Positions 39,581 to 48,162 of a stretch of 64,000 bases of DNA are shown here, piece after piece. Below the pieces are notes generated by a model. It was not told the DNA's origin. It searched no databases and saw only the letters and a program-made list of their open reading frames with translations. Origin of the DNA: Streptomyces griseocarneus (GTDB lineage Bacteria; Actinomycetota; Actinomycetes; Streptomycetales; Streptomycetaceae). The translations under genes and the position numbers were made by a program. Numbering within the stretch: the first letter of the stretch is position 1; each line of letters opens with the position of its first letter. The stretch is from the NCBI GenBank assembly GCA_003674045.1, contig PENC01000021.1, positions 1 to 64,000 of the forward strand, written 5' to 3'.

Positions 39581-40509
39581 CGGCCGGCCTCCTTCTCGGT
39601 GGGGGTGCGGTCAGCCGAGGACAGGAACCGTGGCGAGGGCTCGATGATCGCCATTCTCCTCATCCAGATCTTGACCAGCACGAAGAAGATGCCTATGACG
39701 CTGAGCACCAGCTGTCCCATGGGGGTGGTGTAGGGCTCCACATACGCCCCGGACAGCATGCTCACCCCGAAGATGACGAGGCAGAAGATCGTCACCCAGC
39801 GGTCATTCGTGCGGGGCTTTTGCCGGTCGGCCTCCACCTCACGACGGGAGAGGACCTCCTGGGAGAGCGCTGCGGCGAGGTCGTTCAGGGCCTTGCCGAG
39901 TCCGGCACCGCGGTCCTCGACGTGCAGGATCAGCAGGGCGACGACCTCGTCGCAGATCGCGTCGTTCATCTCGTCGGCGAACGCCCGGTAGGCGTCCTGC
40001 GGAAGCCAGCCGGCCTGCAACCGCGAGACCAGCCGGGTGACTTCACCCGCGATCGGCTTGGGCACGGTCTGCAGACTGCGCTGGATGCTCTGCTCCAGGC
40101 TCACACCGACGGTGTGGATGTCCGACAGGCGGCGCACCCACTCCTCGACCGCCTCCAGGCGCGCGATCTGCTCCTTCGCACCGGAGCCGGGGTTGAGCAA
40201 CCACGGCAGCCCGGCCACGATGACCGCGGTCACCAGACCGCCCATCAGCCACCCGCTGAACAGCCACACCCCCAGCCCCATGACCAGCGAGCCGCCGAGA
40301 CGGGAGCTGCGCTTGGCCCACCAAGCCGTCGGCTGAGCGGAGTTGGCCCCGTCCAGGCCGAGGGAGGCGCGCAGGCGCTGCTCGAGGCGGCTGCGGCGCC
40401 GGGGCGGGCCCGGGGCCCAGCCGATGCCGCCGGCCACGGCCATGACCAGCCCCGCGACCACGGCGACGGCGGCCACGGCGGCGACCAGGGACGAGAGGGT
40501 CATCGTCAT
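39577..40509 (-). CDS. tadB: TadB-like inner membrane platform protein
   Basis: 310 residues from ATG at 40509 overlapping the ATPase stop (ATGA). N-terminal helix, two central helices, T2SF domain with VSLEQSIQRSLQTVPKPI and HVEDRGAGLGKALNDLAAAL, and a C-terminal helix pair (FCLVIFGVSMLSGAYVEP, LVLSVIGIFFVLVKIW). Confidence 0.85.
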   Translation of the reverse strand: MTMTLSSLVAAVAAVAVVAGLVMAVAGGIGWAPGPPRRRSRLEQRLRASLGLDGANSAQPTAWWAKRSSRLGGSLVMGLGVWLFSGWLMGGLVTAVIVAGLPWLLNPGSGAKEQIARLEAVEEWVRRLSDIHTVGVSLEQSIQRSLQTVPKPIAGEVTRLVSRLQAGWLPQDAYRAFADEMNDAICDEVVALLILHVEDRGAGLGKALNDLAAALSQEVLSRREVEADRQKPRTNDRWVTIFCLVIFGVSMLSGAYVEPYTTPMGQLVLSVIGIFFVLVKIWMRRMAIIEPSPRFLSSADRTPTEKEAGR

Positions 40510-42083
40510 ACCGGCACCACCGTGTTCAGCCGGTCCGTCCACGCGCCCCACGGCTGCATCAGCAGACCCCGGTCGAAGCCCACGCGCTCGATGTCGGCGA
40601 GGTAGGTGCTGGAGGGCATCATCTGCGGGACGGCCCGCGGCTCGCGGATGCCGTCCTGCTCGCGCGGCGCGAAAACCATCTGATGGCTCGGGCGGCCGTT
40701 CTCGCCGATCCCGGTGATCTCCATGACATGGGAGACAAACCGGTGCTTACGGCCGGGCTTGCCGGTGGAGTCCACGAGCTCGGTCTCGTCGACCAGCCGG
40801 ATGAACACAACCACGTCAACGGCCTGGGCGATCAGGCGCAGCGCCAGCTGCTCGGACATGCCGATGCCCGCCTCTAGACACAGCGTGGTCAGACGCTCGA
40901 TGCTCAGCACCGCGCTACGGGCGTGCAAGGTGCACATGCTCCCGCCTTCGCCCTCGTTCATCGCGTGCAGCATCGGCACGACCTCGCGGGAGCGGACCTC
41001 GCCGACGATGATGCGGCGCAGCGACATACGCAGCAGCTGAGGGAACAGGTCGGAGAGCGTCAGCTCGCCCATCATCCTGCCGTCCGGGCCGCGTTCGCCG
41101 TTGGACTCACGCCCCTCGTAGGCCACGACCTCGGGACCCTCGGGGTCCTCGTGCAGGTACAGCTCGTACTCGGACTCCAGGGTGCCGACCCGCTCGGCCC
41201 GCGGGATCTCGCGGGCCATGGCGCGCAGGAGCGAGGTCTTGCCCACGCCCTGGGAACCCACGATCACCACGTTCTTACGGGCCTTGACCGAGGCCTTCAA
41301 GAACGCGGCCAGGGTGGAGTCGATCGAGCCCAGCTTGACGATGCCGTCCAGGCCCTGGCCGCGGGTGCGGTGGCGGCGGATGACGACCTGCGGCCGCGGC
41401 GTGATCATGTACGAGGCCGCGAGACGGGACCCGTCCCCCAAACGCATGTTCAGGTTCGGGGTGGCCGGGGTCAGCGCGCGCTCACCCTGGCCGCCCATCC
41501 GCGCGATGTGGTTGATCAGTCGCACCAGCTCGGGGTCGCTGGGGGCGATCGGCTCCCACTTCTGCGAAGGCCTGTCCGAGTAGTCCACGCGGACGATGTC
41601 CCCGTTGATGAGGATGTTCTCGACATTCGGGTCGTCGAGCAGCGGCTGGAGACGGCCGGCGCGGAAGAGCTCGTCGAAGACGGCCCGCCGCAGGATGGTC
41701 TCCTGCTCCACGGTCAGCGGCGGCTTTCCCTGTGCGGCGTACCGGAGCGCCCACTCGCTGACGGTCTCGCTGATGACCTTGATGCCGTGCTGGCGGCGGT
41801 CCGCGTCGCTCATCGTGCCGTCGGCGGCCGAGGCCTGGCTGACCTTCAGACTCGCCTGGTGCCGCAGCTCGGCGACATCCGCGTACTCCACCGGGAGGGT
41901 ACTGAAGTACCCACCGGCCGCCGGTGCCTGCGCAGTGTCCGCGGCCGCGGGGGCGACGGGGGCCGGCACCGCCGTGGGCGAGACCGCGCCGGGGGCAACC
42001 GCGCGGCTGCTCAGCGCCCGGGCGAACGCCGCGTCGATGTCGGTCGGATCGGGCAGGCCAGGGGCTGCCGTGTTCTGGGTCAT
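40506..42083 (-). CDS. tadA: TadA/CpaF-type secretion ATPase
   Basis: 525 residues. VirB11/TadA family: ENILINGDIVRVDY (about 170-183), Walker A VGSQGVGKTS (about 272-281), Asp box-like LESEYELYLHE, Walker B LRRIIVGEVRSREV (about 355) and His box CTLHARSA. A disordered Ala/Pro N-terminus of about 70 residues. Powers Tad pilus assembly at the cytoplasmic membrane. 11 nt from the TadZ-like gene. Confidence 0.92.
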   Translation of the reverse strand: MTQNTAAPGLPDPTDIDAAFARALSSRAVAPGAVSPTAVPAPVAPAAADTAQAPAAGGYFSTLPVEYADVAELRHQASLKVSQASAADGTMSDADRRQHGIKVISETVSEWALRYAAQGKPPLTVEQETILRRAVFDELFRAGRLQPLLDDPNVENILINGDIVRVDYSDRPSQKWEPIAPSDPELVRLINHIARMGGQGERALTPATPNLNMRLGDGSRLAASYMITPRPQVVIRRHRTRGQGLDGIVKLGSIDSTLAAFLKASVKARKNVVIVGSQGVGKTSLLRAMAREIPRAERVGTLESEYELYLHEDPEGPEVVAYEGRESNGERGPDGRMMGELTLSDLFPQLLRMSLRRIIVGEVRSREVVPMLHAMNEGEGGSMCTLHARSAVLSIERLTTLCLEAGIGMSEQLALRLIAQAVDVVVFIRLVDETELVDSTGKPGRKHRFVSHVMEITGIGENGRPSHQMVFAPREQDGIREPRAVPQMMPSSTYLADIERVGFDRGLLMQPWGAWTDRLNTVVPV

Positions 42084-42094
42084 GTTTCCTTCCT

Positions 42095-42898
42095 TCAGCC
42101 CTGGACCGGTGCGGGCCGCGTGAGGATGCGCCGCCGGGTGACGATCTCGTTGATCCGGTCATGCGCGGAGCGCGCCGAACGCAGCAAGCCGCGGCCGGAC
42201 TTCTTGAACTGCCCGTGGGTGAGCACGTCCGCGGTGTCGGGGTCCCACTCCAGCGCCGCGTACGCCGGAACCTGGAGTCCCTGCTGGATGTGGCTGGACG
42301 TCAGCGAGCCCTCCTCCACGATCAGCAGCCCGAGGGCATCGGCACCGGTACCGTTCTGCGCGAGCTCCTCCCGCAGCACCCGCACCGCCGGCGCCGCCGA
42401 GAGCACCGACGCTTGCGTCGAGCGCACCACGAGCAGGACCACGTCCGCGGCCCGCAGCAGCGGCGCCGGGTAGACCGAGGTGCTCAGCCGCGTCTCGGAC
42501 TGCGGCACGATCCGTCCCGCGTCGATGATGACGTCGTAGCCGTATCCGTCCATCACGGCGATCAGCTCGGCGAGCGCATCCCAGGTCCGGGCCATCGACG
42601 GAGCCTGCGCCGGGTCGGTCAGCCCGGGCAGCAGCATCCGCTTGCCGGAGTGCTCCTGGTCCAGGGCGACCCAGTGGTGCCGGAATTCCCTGTCGAGGGT
42701 GCCCTGCCGGTCGGCTGCGGCCAGGCGGTGCAGCCCGACCTGCGCCGAGCCTTCACCCTGCAGGTAGCCGGCCCGGATCGTCCCGCCGGCCGGGTCGGCC
42801 TCGATCAGCAGCGACGGGCGGGGCGACGACAGTGCCAGGGCCAGTGCGGAGCAGGTCACCCCGCTGGATTTTCCGGAGGCCAGAGCGATAACTGCCAT
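42095..42898 (-). CDS. TadZ/CpaE-like ParA-family protein
   Basis: 267 residues from ATG at 42898, overlapping the upstream stop (ATGA). VIALASGKSSGVTCSALALAL is a degenerate P-loop (GKSSGVT), IEADPAGG the adjacent Asp strand, and YDVIIDAGRI a Walker B-like strand. TadZ proteins localise the pilus machine to a cell pole and often have lost strong ATPase motifs. Confidence 0.8.
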   Translation of the reverse strand: MAVIALASGKSSGVTCSALALALSSPRPSLLIEADPAGGTIRAGYLQGEGSAQVGLHRLAAADRQGTLDREFRHHWVALDQEHSGKRMLLPGLTDPAQAPSMARTWDALAELIAVMDGYGYDVIIDAGRIVPQSETRLSTSVYPAPLLRAADVVLLVVRSTQASVLSAAPAVRVLREELAQNGTGADALGLLIVEEGSLTSSHIQQGLQVPAYAALEWDPDTADVLTHGQFKKSGRGLLRSARSAHDRINEIVTRRRILTRPAPVQG

Positions 42899-43602
42899 CA
42901 GTGCTTCGCCTTCAGCACGATCGAGGCGCTGTTGCTGGCCGCCCACGCAGCCAGGGTCGCGCTGGTGCCGCCGGTGGTGGCGACGTCCACGACGCGCGCA
43001 CCGTTGGCGTCCGCCTCTCCGACCCGGGTCACGACGGCCGGCTGGCTGTCGGGCCCGTTGTTCTTGCCGTTGGCGCCCTGGTTCTGGGCGTTGCCGTTGC
43101 CGCCCTGCGGGGTGTAGACGACGGTCACCTCGTCGCCGGGCTCCAGCGGCCGCGAGGGCAGCTGGCCGGGCTTGGCGAGGATGCCGGTGATGTCCTTGCC
43201 CTGGGTCAGGCTCGAGGTGTCCCGCACGGAGTCCGTGGTCACCAGGATCCCGGCCGGGATGTCCGCGGCCGCCGCCTTGCCGATGATCGACTTCTTCTGC
43301 GACACCGGAACCGGGTGCAGCGCGGCATCACGGGACACGTGCGCGATGACCAGGTCCGACGGCTTGATCACGGCACCGGCAGGTATCGCCTTCGCCGTGG
43401 CGATCACGCTCACGCGATCCCCGGCATCGTTCACCATCCACACCGCGATCAGCGCTCCCACGGCCGACAGGGCAAGGCCTGCGCCCATCACGACCGGACG
43501 GCGCCGCCGGCGCGGCGCGTCCTGGGTGACCGGCAGCGGACCGACGGGAGCCCCGGAGGTGGTTCCGTCGCTTTTTTCACGCTTCGCGAACTTCGTCGCC
43601 AT
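42898..43602 (-). CDS. CpaB/SAF-domain pilus assembly protein
   Basis: 234 residues from ATG at 43602. One membrane helix (about residues 38-60), then a SAF domain (VIATAKAIPAGAVIKPSDLV, IIGKAAAADIPAGILVT), as in RcpC/CpaB. A Gly/Asn-rich stretch (QGGNGNAQNQGANGKNNG) lies within the extracellular part. 17 nt downstream of the secreted protein gene. Confidence 0.8.
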   Translation of the reverse strand: MATKFAKREKSDGTTSGAPVGPLPVTQDAPRRRRRPVVMGAGLALSAVGALIAVWMVNDAGDRVSVIATAKAIPAGAVIKPSDLVIAHVSRDAALHPVPVSQKKSIIGKAAAADIPAGILVTTDSVRDTSSLTQGKDITGILAKPGQLPSRPLEPGDEVTVVYTPQGGNGNAQNQGANGKNNGPDSQPAVVTRVGEADANGARVVDVATTGGTSATLAAWAASNSASIVLKAKH

Positions 43603-43619
43603 GTCTCTTTGTTCCTTGA

Positions 43620-44522
43620 TTAGTTGACGACCTGCAGCTCGCCGACGCGCGCCTGGGCCTGTGCCGTCCGGGTCTCGTCTGGCAGCGTGCCGGTCCGGCC
43701 GTCTGATGCGGCCCAGGTCACCGCCCAGGTACTGGTAGCTGTGATCGAGTACCCGCCGACCTTGGTGTATCCGGGGTAGCCGCAATCGGGCGACTCCCGC
43801 TTTCCGAAACTCGGGTCATACGCGGTGCCCGGCGACGTACACGTGATGGTGTGCCCGTCACCCATGCCCCAGGCGATACCGCTGACATGAGCCGTTGCGG
43901 TGACCGATAGCCCTCCGGCGGAGGCCGTTGCTGATTGTGGGCCCCATGTCTGATCGGACTTGATCGTCCACATCCACACCGGCATCCCGATCAGCCCGGG
44001 CTTGCCTTGCGCAGGTGCGGTCCGGATATCAGCGCCCAAGAGCTTCATTTTGCTCAGGGCCTGCCGCGCGAGCACTGCGGGGTCCGGAGGGGCAGGCTTA
44101 TTTGGCGGGTTGGCCAGCCAGATCAAGGCGCCGACGTCATTGATGACGCAGTCCTTTACGTAGTACGCACCAGGGCCGGAAGTGTCGTTGCCATAGGCGT
44201 CGTGGATGCCAGGGCCGTGGGGAGGCTGCTGAACCGCCAGCTCGTAGTAGCAGTGGTCCTGCCGATTGAATTCAGGTGTGCAGCGGACTTCGCTGCCGTC
44301 CGAGAGCGTGCACTTTTCGTCCTTGCCGCTGTCGTGGCTGTTGCTGCCGTTGTCATCTCCGGTCTTGCCTGGACTGCCGTCGTGGCCGGGCGTGGTGACG
44401 ACGACACAGATGTCGACGTCGGAGCAACTGGTGACGGGCCCGTCGGCGTATGCCGCACCGGGAAGGAGGAGCACCATGGCGACAACGAAGGCAAACAGGC
44501 CACGTGCTGCTCGTGTCAGCAT
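43620..44522 (-). CDS. secreted protein of the tad operon
   Basis: 300 residues from ATG at 44522, overlapping the lipoprotein stop; an ATG at 44561 has GGAGGG upstream and would lengthen the signal peptide n-region. Sec signal peptide with cleavage after AYA-DG. The mature part has seven or so cysteines (SCSDVDICV, KCTLSD, RCTPEF, HCYYEL, DCVIND, TCTSPG, DCGYPG), mostly pairable, an Asp/Ser/Gly-rich stretch and beta-rich repeats. No family recognised; likely a pilus-associated extracellular component. Confidence 0.7.
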   Translation of the reverse strand: MLTRAARGLFAFVVAMVLLLPGAAYADGPVTSCSDVDICVVVTTPGHDGSPGKTGDDNGSNSHDSGKDEKCTLSDGSEVRCTPEFNRQDHCYYELAVQQPPHGPGIHDAYGNDTSGPGAYYVKDCVINDVGALIWLANPPNKPAPPDPAVLARQALSKMKLLGADIRTAPAQGKPGLIGMPVWMWTIKSDQTWGPQSATASAGGLSVTATAHVSGIAWGMGDGHTITCTSPGTAYDPSFGKRESPDCGYPGYTKVGGYSITATSTWAVTWAASDGRTGTLPDETRTAQAQARVGELQVVN

Positions 44523-45112
44523 CCGTGGTCTCGGTTCGCCGACACCTTCGTGATGAACCATGTGGCACCCTCCAGCGTGGCCTGGGACGTGACGGGGTAC
44601 CGCAGGCGCTGCTCGGGCACCTGTACGGGCTTTCCTGAATCCTTGTAGACGGGCTTCCAGTTGGTGGCGTCGAAGCAGTCGGTGACCGTTGCGGTCTTCT
44701 TGGCGGTATCGGCCGCGGTCACTTTGGGATTCATGGTGGGACGACCGCTGAATTTGATGCCGAGCTGCTCGTTGCGCAGCACTGCCTTCTTCAGGTCGGT
44801 GGCTGCCTGGTCCTTGGTGTACTTGGCCAGGTCCAGAGTGTGCAATTGTCCGTCTTCATTCATGCGGATCTGGATCTCGCGCATGCCGTTGTAAGCACTA
44901 AGGACTGCGGAGGTGGCCGATTTCGGGTCGGCGCTTCCTCCTGCTGAGGGGGTGACGGCAGTGGGTGAAGCCGGGTCGGTGCCCAGCGACTCGTCATGCT
45001 TCTGGCCGCTGCAGCCGGTCAGGAGCGAGACACAGGTGAGCGCGGCAATGCCCCACGAGACTGCGCGCAGGCCGCGACGGTTCTGTCCACGGTCGGCCGT
45101 CGATATTGCCAT
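44516..45112 (-). CDS. lipoprotein, first gene of the tad operon
   Basis: 198 residues from ATG at 45112 with GAGGGG upstream. Lipobox LLTG-C at about residue 35. Mature domain resembles a solute-exposed NTF2/Mce-accessory type fold (VLSAYNGMREIQIRMNEDG...ATVTDCFDATNWKPVY) with two cysteines. The next gene overlaps its stop. Confidence 0.75.
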   Translation of the reverse strand: MAISTADRGQNRRGLRAVSWGIAALTCVSLLTGCSGQKHDESLGTDPASPTAVTPSAGGSADPKSATSAVLSAYNGMREIQIRMNEDGQLHTLDLAKYTKDQAATDLKKAVLRNEQLGIKFSGRPTMNPKVTAADTAKKTATVTDCFDATNWKPVYKDSGKPVQVPEQRLRYPVTSQATLEGATWFITKVSANRDHGC

Positions 45113-45274
45113 GGGCGATATCCCCTCATGAGTGCTGTTCGGAGAGCGTGTCTGATACATGAATGCGGCGAGGGTCCAGAGCATGGTGTGTGCTGGTGAA
45201 CTCCGCCGGCGGAGAGGCTGCTCGGTGAGCGCCCCGGTCCGGTCAGGGGCCGTGGCGCAGGGCGGGCTCGGTGT

Positions 45275-45727
45275 TCAGGAGCGTGCTGCCGCGCGACGGG
45301 CGGCAGCCATGGCCGAGCGGAGCTCGCCCTCGCTGGCCCCGAGGAGGTGCGCAGCGAGCGGCACGTGGTGTTCGTCGAGTGTGGACTGGCCGCGTTCGAT
45401 CCGGGACCAGCGGGCCTGGGCGATGCCCAGCGCCGCGGCCAGGAAGCGCTGGCTCATGCCCGTGCGCAGCCGCAGCCGGCGCAGGCCGAGGGCGGAGTCG
45501 TCCTCGAGCAGGGCTGAAGGCGGGACGTCCAGGGCGGAGGCGAGAGCTGTCAGCGTGCGGAGTTCCGGGGTGCGTTTCCCCCGCTCGTACAGGCATATGT
45601 GCGGGCCGGCCACCTGTGCCCCATGCTTGCGGGCGTGGCCGGCGAGCATGCGCTGCGAGATGCCGGCGGCGGTGCGCAGGGTGCGCAGCGCCTCGGCGTC
45701 GAAGCCGACGACACCGCGACTGCTCAC
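45275..45727 (-). CDS. double XRE-type HTH protein
   Basis: 150 residues from GTG. Two helix-turn-helix units in tandem: about residues 12-70 (LRTLRTAAGISQRMLAG...ICLYERGKRTPE) and 80-140 (LRRLRLRTGMSQRFLAAALGI...WSRIERGQS). Two XRE units in one chain could bind a bipartite operator. It lies 162 nt upstream of the tad operon on the same strand and may control it, though that is inference. Confidence 0.8.
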   Translation of the reverse strand: MSSRGVVGFDAEALRTLRTAAGISQRMLAGHARKHGAQVAGPHICLYERGKRTPELRTLTALASALDVPPSALLEDDSALGLRRLRLRTGMSQRFLAAALGIAQARWSRIERGQSTLDEHHVPLAAHLLGASEGELRSAMAAARRAAARS

Positions 45728-46759
45728 CGTGCCTCACTCTCCCCCGGACACCCTCTGCGTGACGCGCCGCCAGGCAGCTGTGTACAGCTGCGACCAACGC
45801 CGGCGCGCAGGCGGGGACCGCAGGATGCGCCGTGGTGATCATGTTGCTGACGACCGGGAGGATAGCCGCAGACCGGACGGTCTGCCGCATGCGGGAAGGC
45901 GGTCGGGGTGCAGGGAACGGCTCGAAATGATCTTGTTTCGCGTCGGGGATGCCCTCGGAAGCGTCGACCGGCGACAGGCCGATGCGCATGTGGTCCCCTC
46001 CCCCTGCGTCCCCAAGTCATGCTGAAACCGACCAACTCGGACTGATTCTGATCGGTAACTTACCTGACCCTGGCATGCCCGTTTGTGCACGTCAAGGAAG
46101 ATTCAGCTCACCGCTCTACCGGTCTGGTGCGGTATGGCCGATATTGCTTATTGATGCTAAAAGTCCCGCTTATCGAGGGCTGTTCATCGACCGCCGCACC
46201 GGCGGCGCGGTAGCTGGCGCCCCGTCAGGCTATGAGGGAATTGGGCCATTACGGGAAAGTTGGGTTAACCAATCGACAGTCGCATCGCAGGGAGGGTGCC
46301 AGGCGAACGTGGTCCCCAATGCGCCACGCCGGTCCGTCGCGTCGCACTCGATGATGTGGTGCACGTCACGGTGCAGGGTGCCGGTTCGTGCGTCAGCCCG
46401 GGCTCGGCCCCGACGGTTCGTCACCCGGCGCGGGGCATGAAGAAGCCCCGACCCAAGTTTGCGTCTCGGGGCCGGGGCCTGTGCAGCGTACGGAAGTGCG
46501 GGTGCTCGGAGCAAGAACGTGCAGCCTGCCGCCGCGCCGGGGCCGCCCGCATTGACCGCGCGGCCGGGAGGGAGGGGCGGTGCGCTCGCTCCGTCGGCCG
46601 GTGCGCCACCGGTCCGTCACCCGCTGCCCCGGCACAGGGCCGGCCCGCATCGGCCGAGGTCGGGTGCCGCTTGAGTGCCCCGCCCCTCGGCCGCGCCGAG
46701 GTGGCGAAGGCTTCGGCCGCTCGTGGCTCGCACCCGGTGAACGCCGCGATTTCTGAGAC
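45728..46759. other. 1-kb region without a convincing gene
   Basis: 46000-46300 is unusually AT-rich for this window. A minus-strand frame ending at 46230 (…DVHHIIECDATDRRGALG…DWLTQL) is protein-like but lacks a good start. Overlapping hairpins at 46431-46450 (CGGGGC/GCCCCG) and 46445-46472 (GCCCCGA/TCGGGGC) could be a terminator or switch. Confidence 0.4.
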
Positions 46760-46954
46760 TCATTGAGGCCAGGGTGTCTGATGGGTCAGCCGGTCCCATT
46801 CCGGGTCGCCCTTGCCGGGGACGGCTCGCCCGGCACCGGCCCAGCAAGCCGCCAGCGTCTCGAAGATGGGGGTGTCGCCCGGGCCCGGGCTTGGCGAAGC
46901 CGCCTTGCGTCCAGGGGTGATGGTCGGCATGGGGCGTACCGCCATCGTCGTCAC
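46760..46954 (-). CDS. small hypothetical protein
   Basis: 64 residues from GTG at 46954 (ATG at 46945 in frame). C-terminal half FETLAACWAGAGRAVPGKGD followed by PEWDRLTHQTPW is typical of short streptomycete proteins. No family name; weak ribosome site. Confidence 0.5.
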   Translation of the reverse strand: MTTMAVRPMPTITPGRKAASPSPGPGDTPIFETLAACWAGAGRAVPGKGDPEWDRLTHQTPWPQ

Positions 46955-47090
46955 GCCGATTCAACGATCCGCCCGGCAGACAGGTCACCGGCTTCGCCCG
47001 AAAGAGCCTGACCTGCGGCGACGCCCTGAGTGCTCAGATCGGGCATGCAGCATGCTCCCGTCGGGTGTGTCGAGCGACCTGCCCAAATCT

Positions 47091-47116
47091 TTGTCATATG
47101 ACAATCAAATATTTGA
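47091..47116. promoter_or_regulatory. two abutting perfect palindromes (operator candidate)
   Basis: TTGTCATATGACAA (47091-47104) and TCAAATATTTGA (47105-47116) are both perfect palindromes and touch each other. A TAGGGT -10-like hexamer follows at 47119-47124. The block is strikingly AT-rich and lies 64 nt before the SH3 gene. Confidence 0.65.
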
Positions 47117-47179
47117 GCTAGGGTGATCGGGACAAGCAAGGGGGGCTTGTGTCCCTCCAGTTCATGAAGGAGGAGACAT

Positions 47180-47530
47180 ATGTCCATACGTCGAAAGATC
47201 GCCACGACCCTGGCTACGACCGTCCTGGCAGTCAGTGGCGCCGTGGCGATGGCGCCCACGGCGTCGGCGGCCGGCGGCCCCGGCCGCGAGGCGTGCAACG
47301 CCGGTGCGTTCGACCGCTACGAAACCGTCGGTGCCCCCAGCGGCGTGAACTTCCGCACCGGCCCGGGCACCGGATACACGTCCCGTGGTCTGTTGTACGA
47401 CGGCACGAGGGCGTACATCGGCTGCTTCTCCAGCAAGGGATTCGCCTACATCAAGGTGACCTCCGGCGCGCACGCCGGACAGTACGGCTGGGTCGCGACC
47501 GACTACATCAGCGGTCTTTACAACATGTGA
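47180..47530 (+). CDS. secreted SH3-domain protein
   Basis: 116 residues, strong AAGGAGGAG ribosome site. Sec signal peptide (residues 1-30, cleavage after ASA-AG) followed by one bacterial SH3 domain (SGVNFRTGPGTGYTSRGLLYDG...GQYGWVATDYISGLY). Two cysteines (EACNAG, IGCFSS) may form a disulfide. Likely cell-wall associated. Flanked by operator-like palindromes and its own terminator, so a single-gene unit. Confidence 0.9.
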   Translation: MSIRRKIATTLATTVLAVSGAVAMAPTASAAGGPGREACNAGAFDRYETVGAPSGVNFRTGPGTGYTSRGLLYDGTRAYIGCFSSKGFAYIKVTSGAHAGQYGWVATDYISGLYNM

Positions 47531-47566
47531 CCAACTGGGACCAGTGGCACGGGAGTTCCCGTACCA

Positions 47567-47606
47567 GAGGTGGTGGCCCCGGCGTTCTCGCCGGGGCCAC
47601 CACCTC
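47567..47606 (+). terminator. terminator of the SH3 gene
   Basis: Perfect 18-bp inverted repeat with a TTCT loop, 36 nt after the stop. Confidence 0.85.
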
Positions 47607-47841
47607 TTCCCGTTCAAGCCCGCGACCCCGGTGAAGAGGCGTCAAAGCCGGGTGTCCCAGCCGGAGCCTGCTGGCATTCGCCGTGCGGTGGGCCGCACAT
47701 CGTCCGAAGGCCCCATCGTCTTCCCGGCAGCGGTTGCCCGCCCGATCGCGGGACGCCGACGCGGATCGTGACGGCCCACGCTCCCGGAACGGCACATGGC
47801 TCCCCGGGGCAGTCTCCCGCCGTCCCCGTGCTGCTGCCTCG

Positions 47842-48162
47842 TCACGAGGCCTGGAGCAACGACCGGCGGCGCGTGCGAACGACCGCCCGGAGTGCCCGCC
47901 ACATCCCCCGGACCACCCGCCACAAGGCGACTGCGGCGCAGCCGAGCGCCGCCACGCTCGAGGCCAGGCGCACCGCCGGCTCCAGCCACCCCGGCAGGTG
48001 CAGGTAGCCGATGGTCAGCGTCGTCCCGATCAGGCTCAGGCTCAGCACCATCAGCACACTGCTGTGCCCGAGCACCCCGTACGTGCGCTTCAGTTCCGCG
48101 AAGGCCTCCGGGTGGGCTTCCCGCCACCGCACCGGCCGCTGCCGTACCTGTTCACCGTGCAT
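47842..48162 (-). CDS. small membrane protein
   Basis: 106 residues from ATG at 48162 with GAGGGGAG upstream. Two hydrophobic helices (SSVLMVLSLSLIGTTLTIGYL and VRLASSVAALGCAAVALW) and a basic tail RRRSLLQAS. Its start lies inside the 3' end of the 48152 gene (11-nt overlap), so the two are coupled. Confidence 0.65.
   Translation of the reverse strand: MHGEQVRQRPVRWREAHPEAFAELKRTYGVLGHSSVLMVLSLSLIGTTLTIGYLHLPGWLEPAVRLASSVAALGCAAVALWRVVRGMWRALRAVVRTRRRSLLQAS

Noticed and set aside
46431..46472. Hairpins considered as a tRNA or riboswitch
   Set aside because: No cloverleaf or known aptamer pattern; at best a terminator.
46230..46514. Minus-strand 94-aa frame ending DWLTQLSRNGPIPS
   Set aside because: Only the last 45 residues look natural and no ribosome site precedes a start there.
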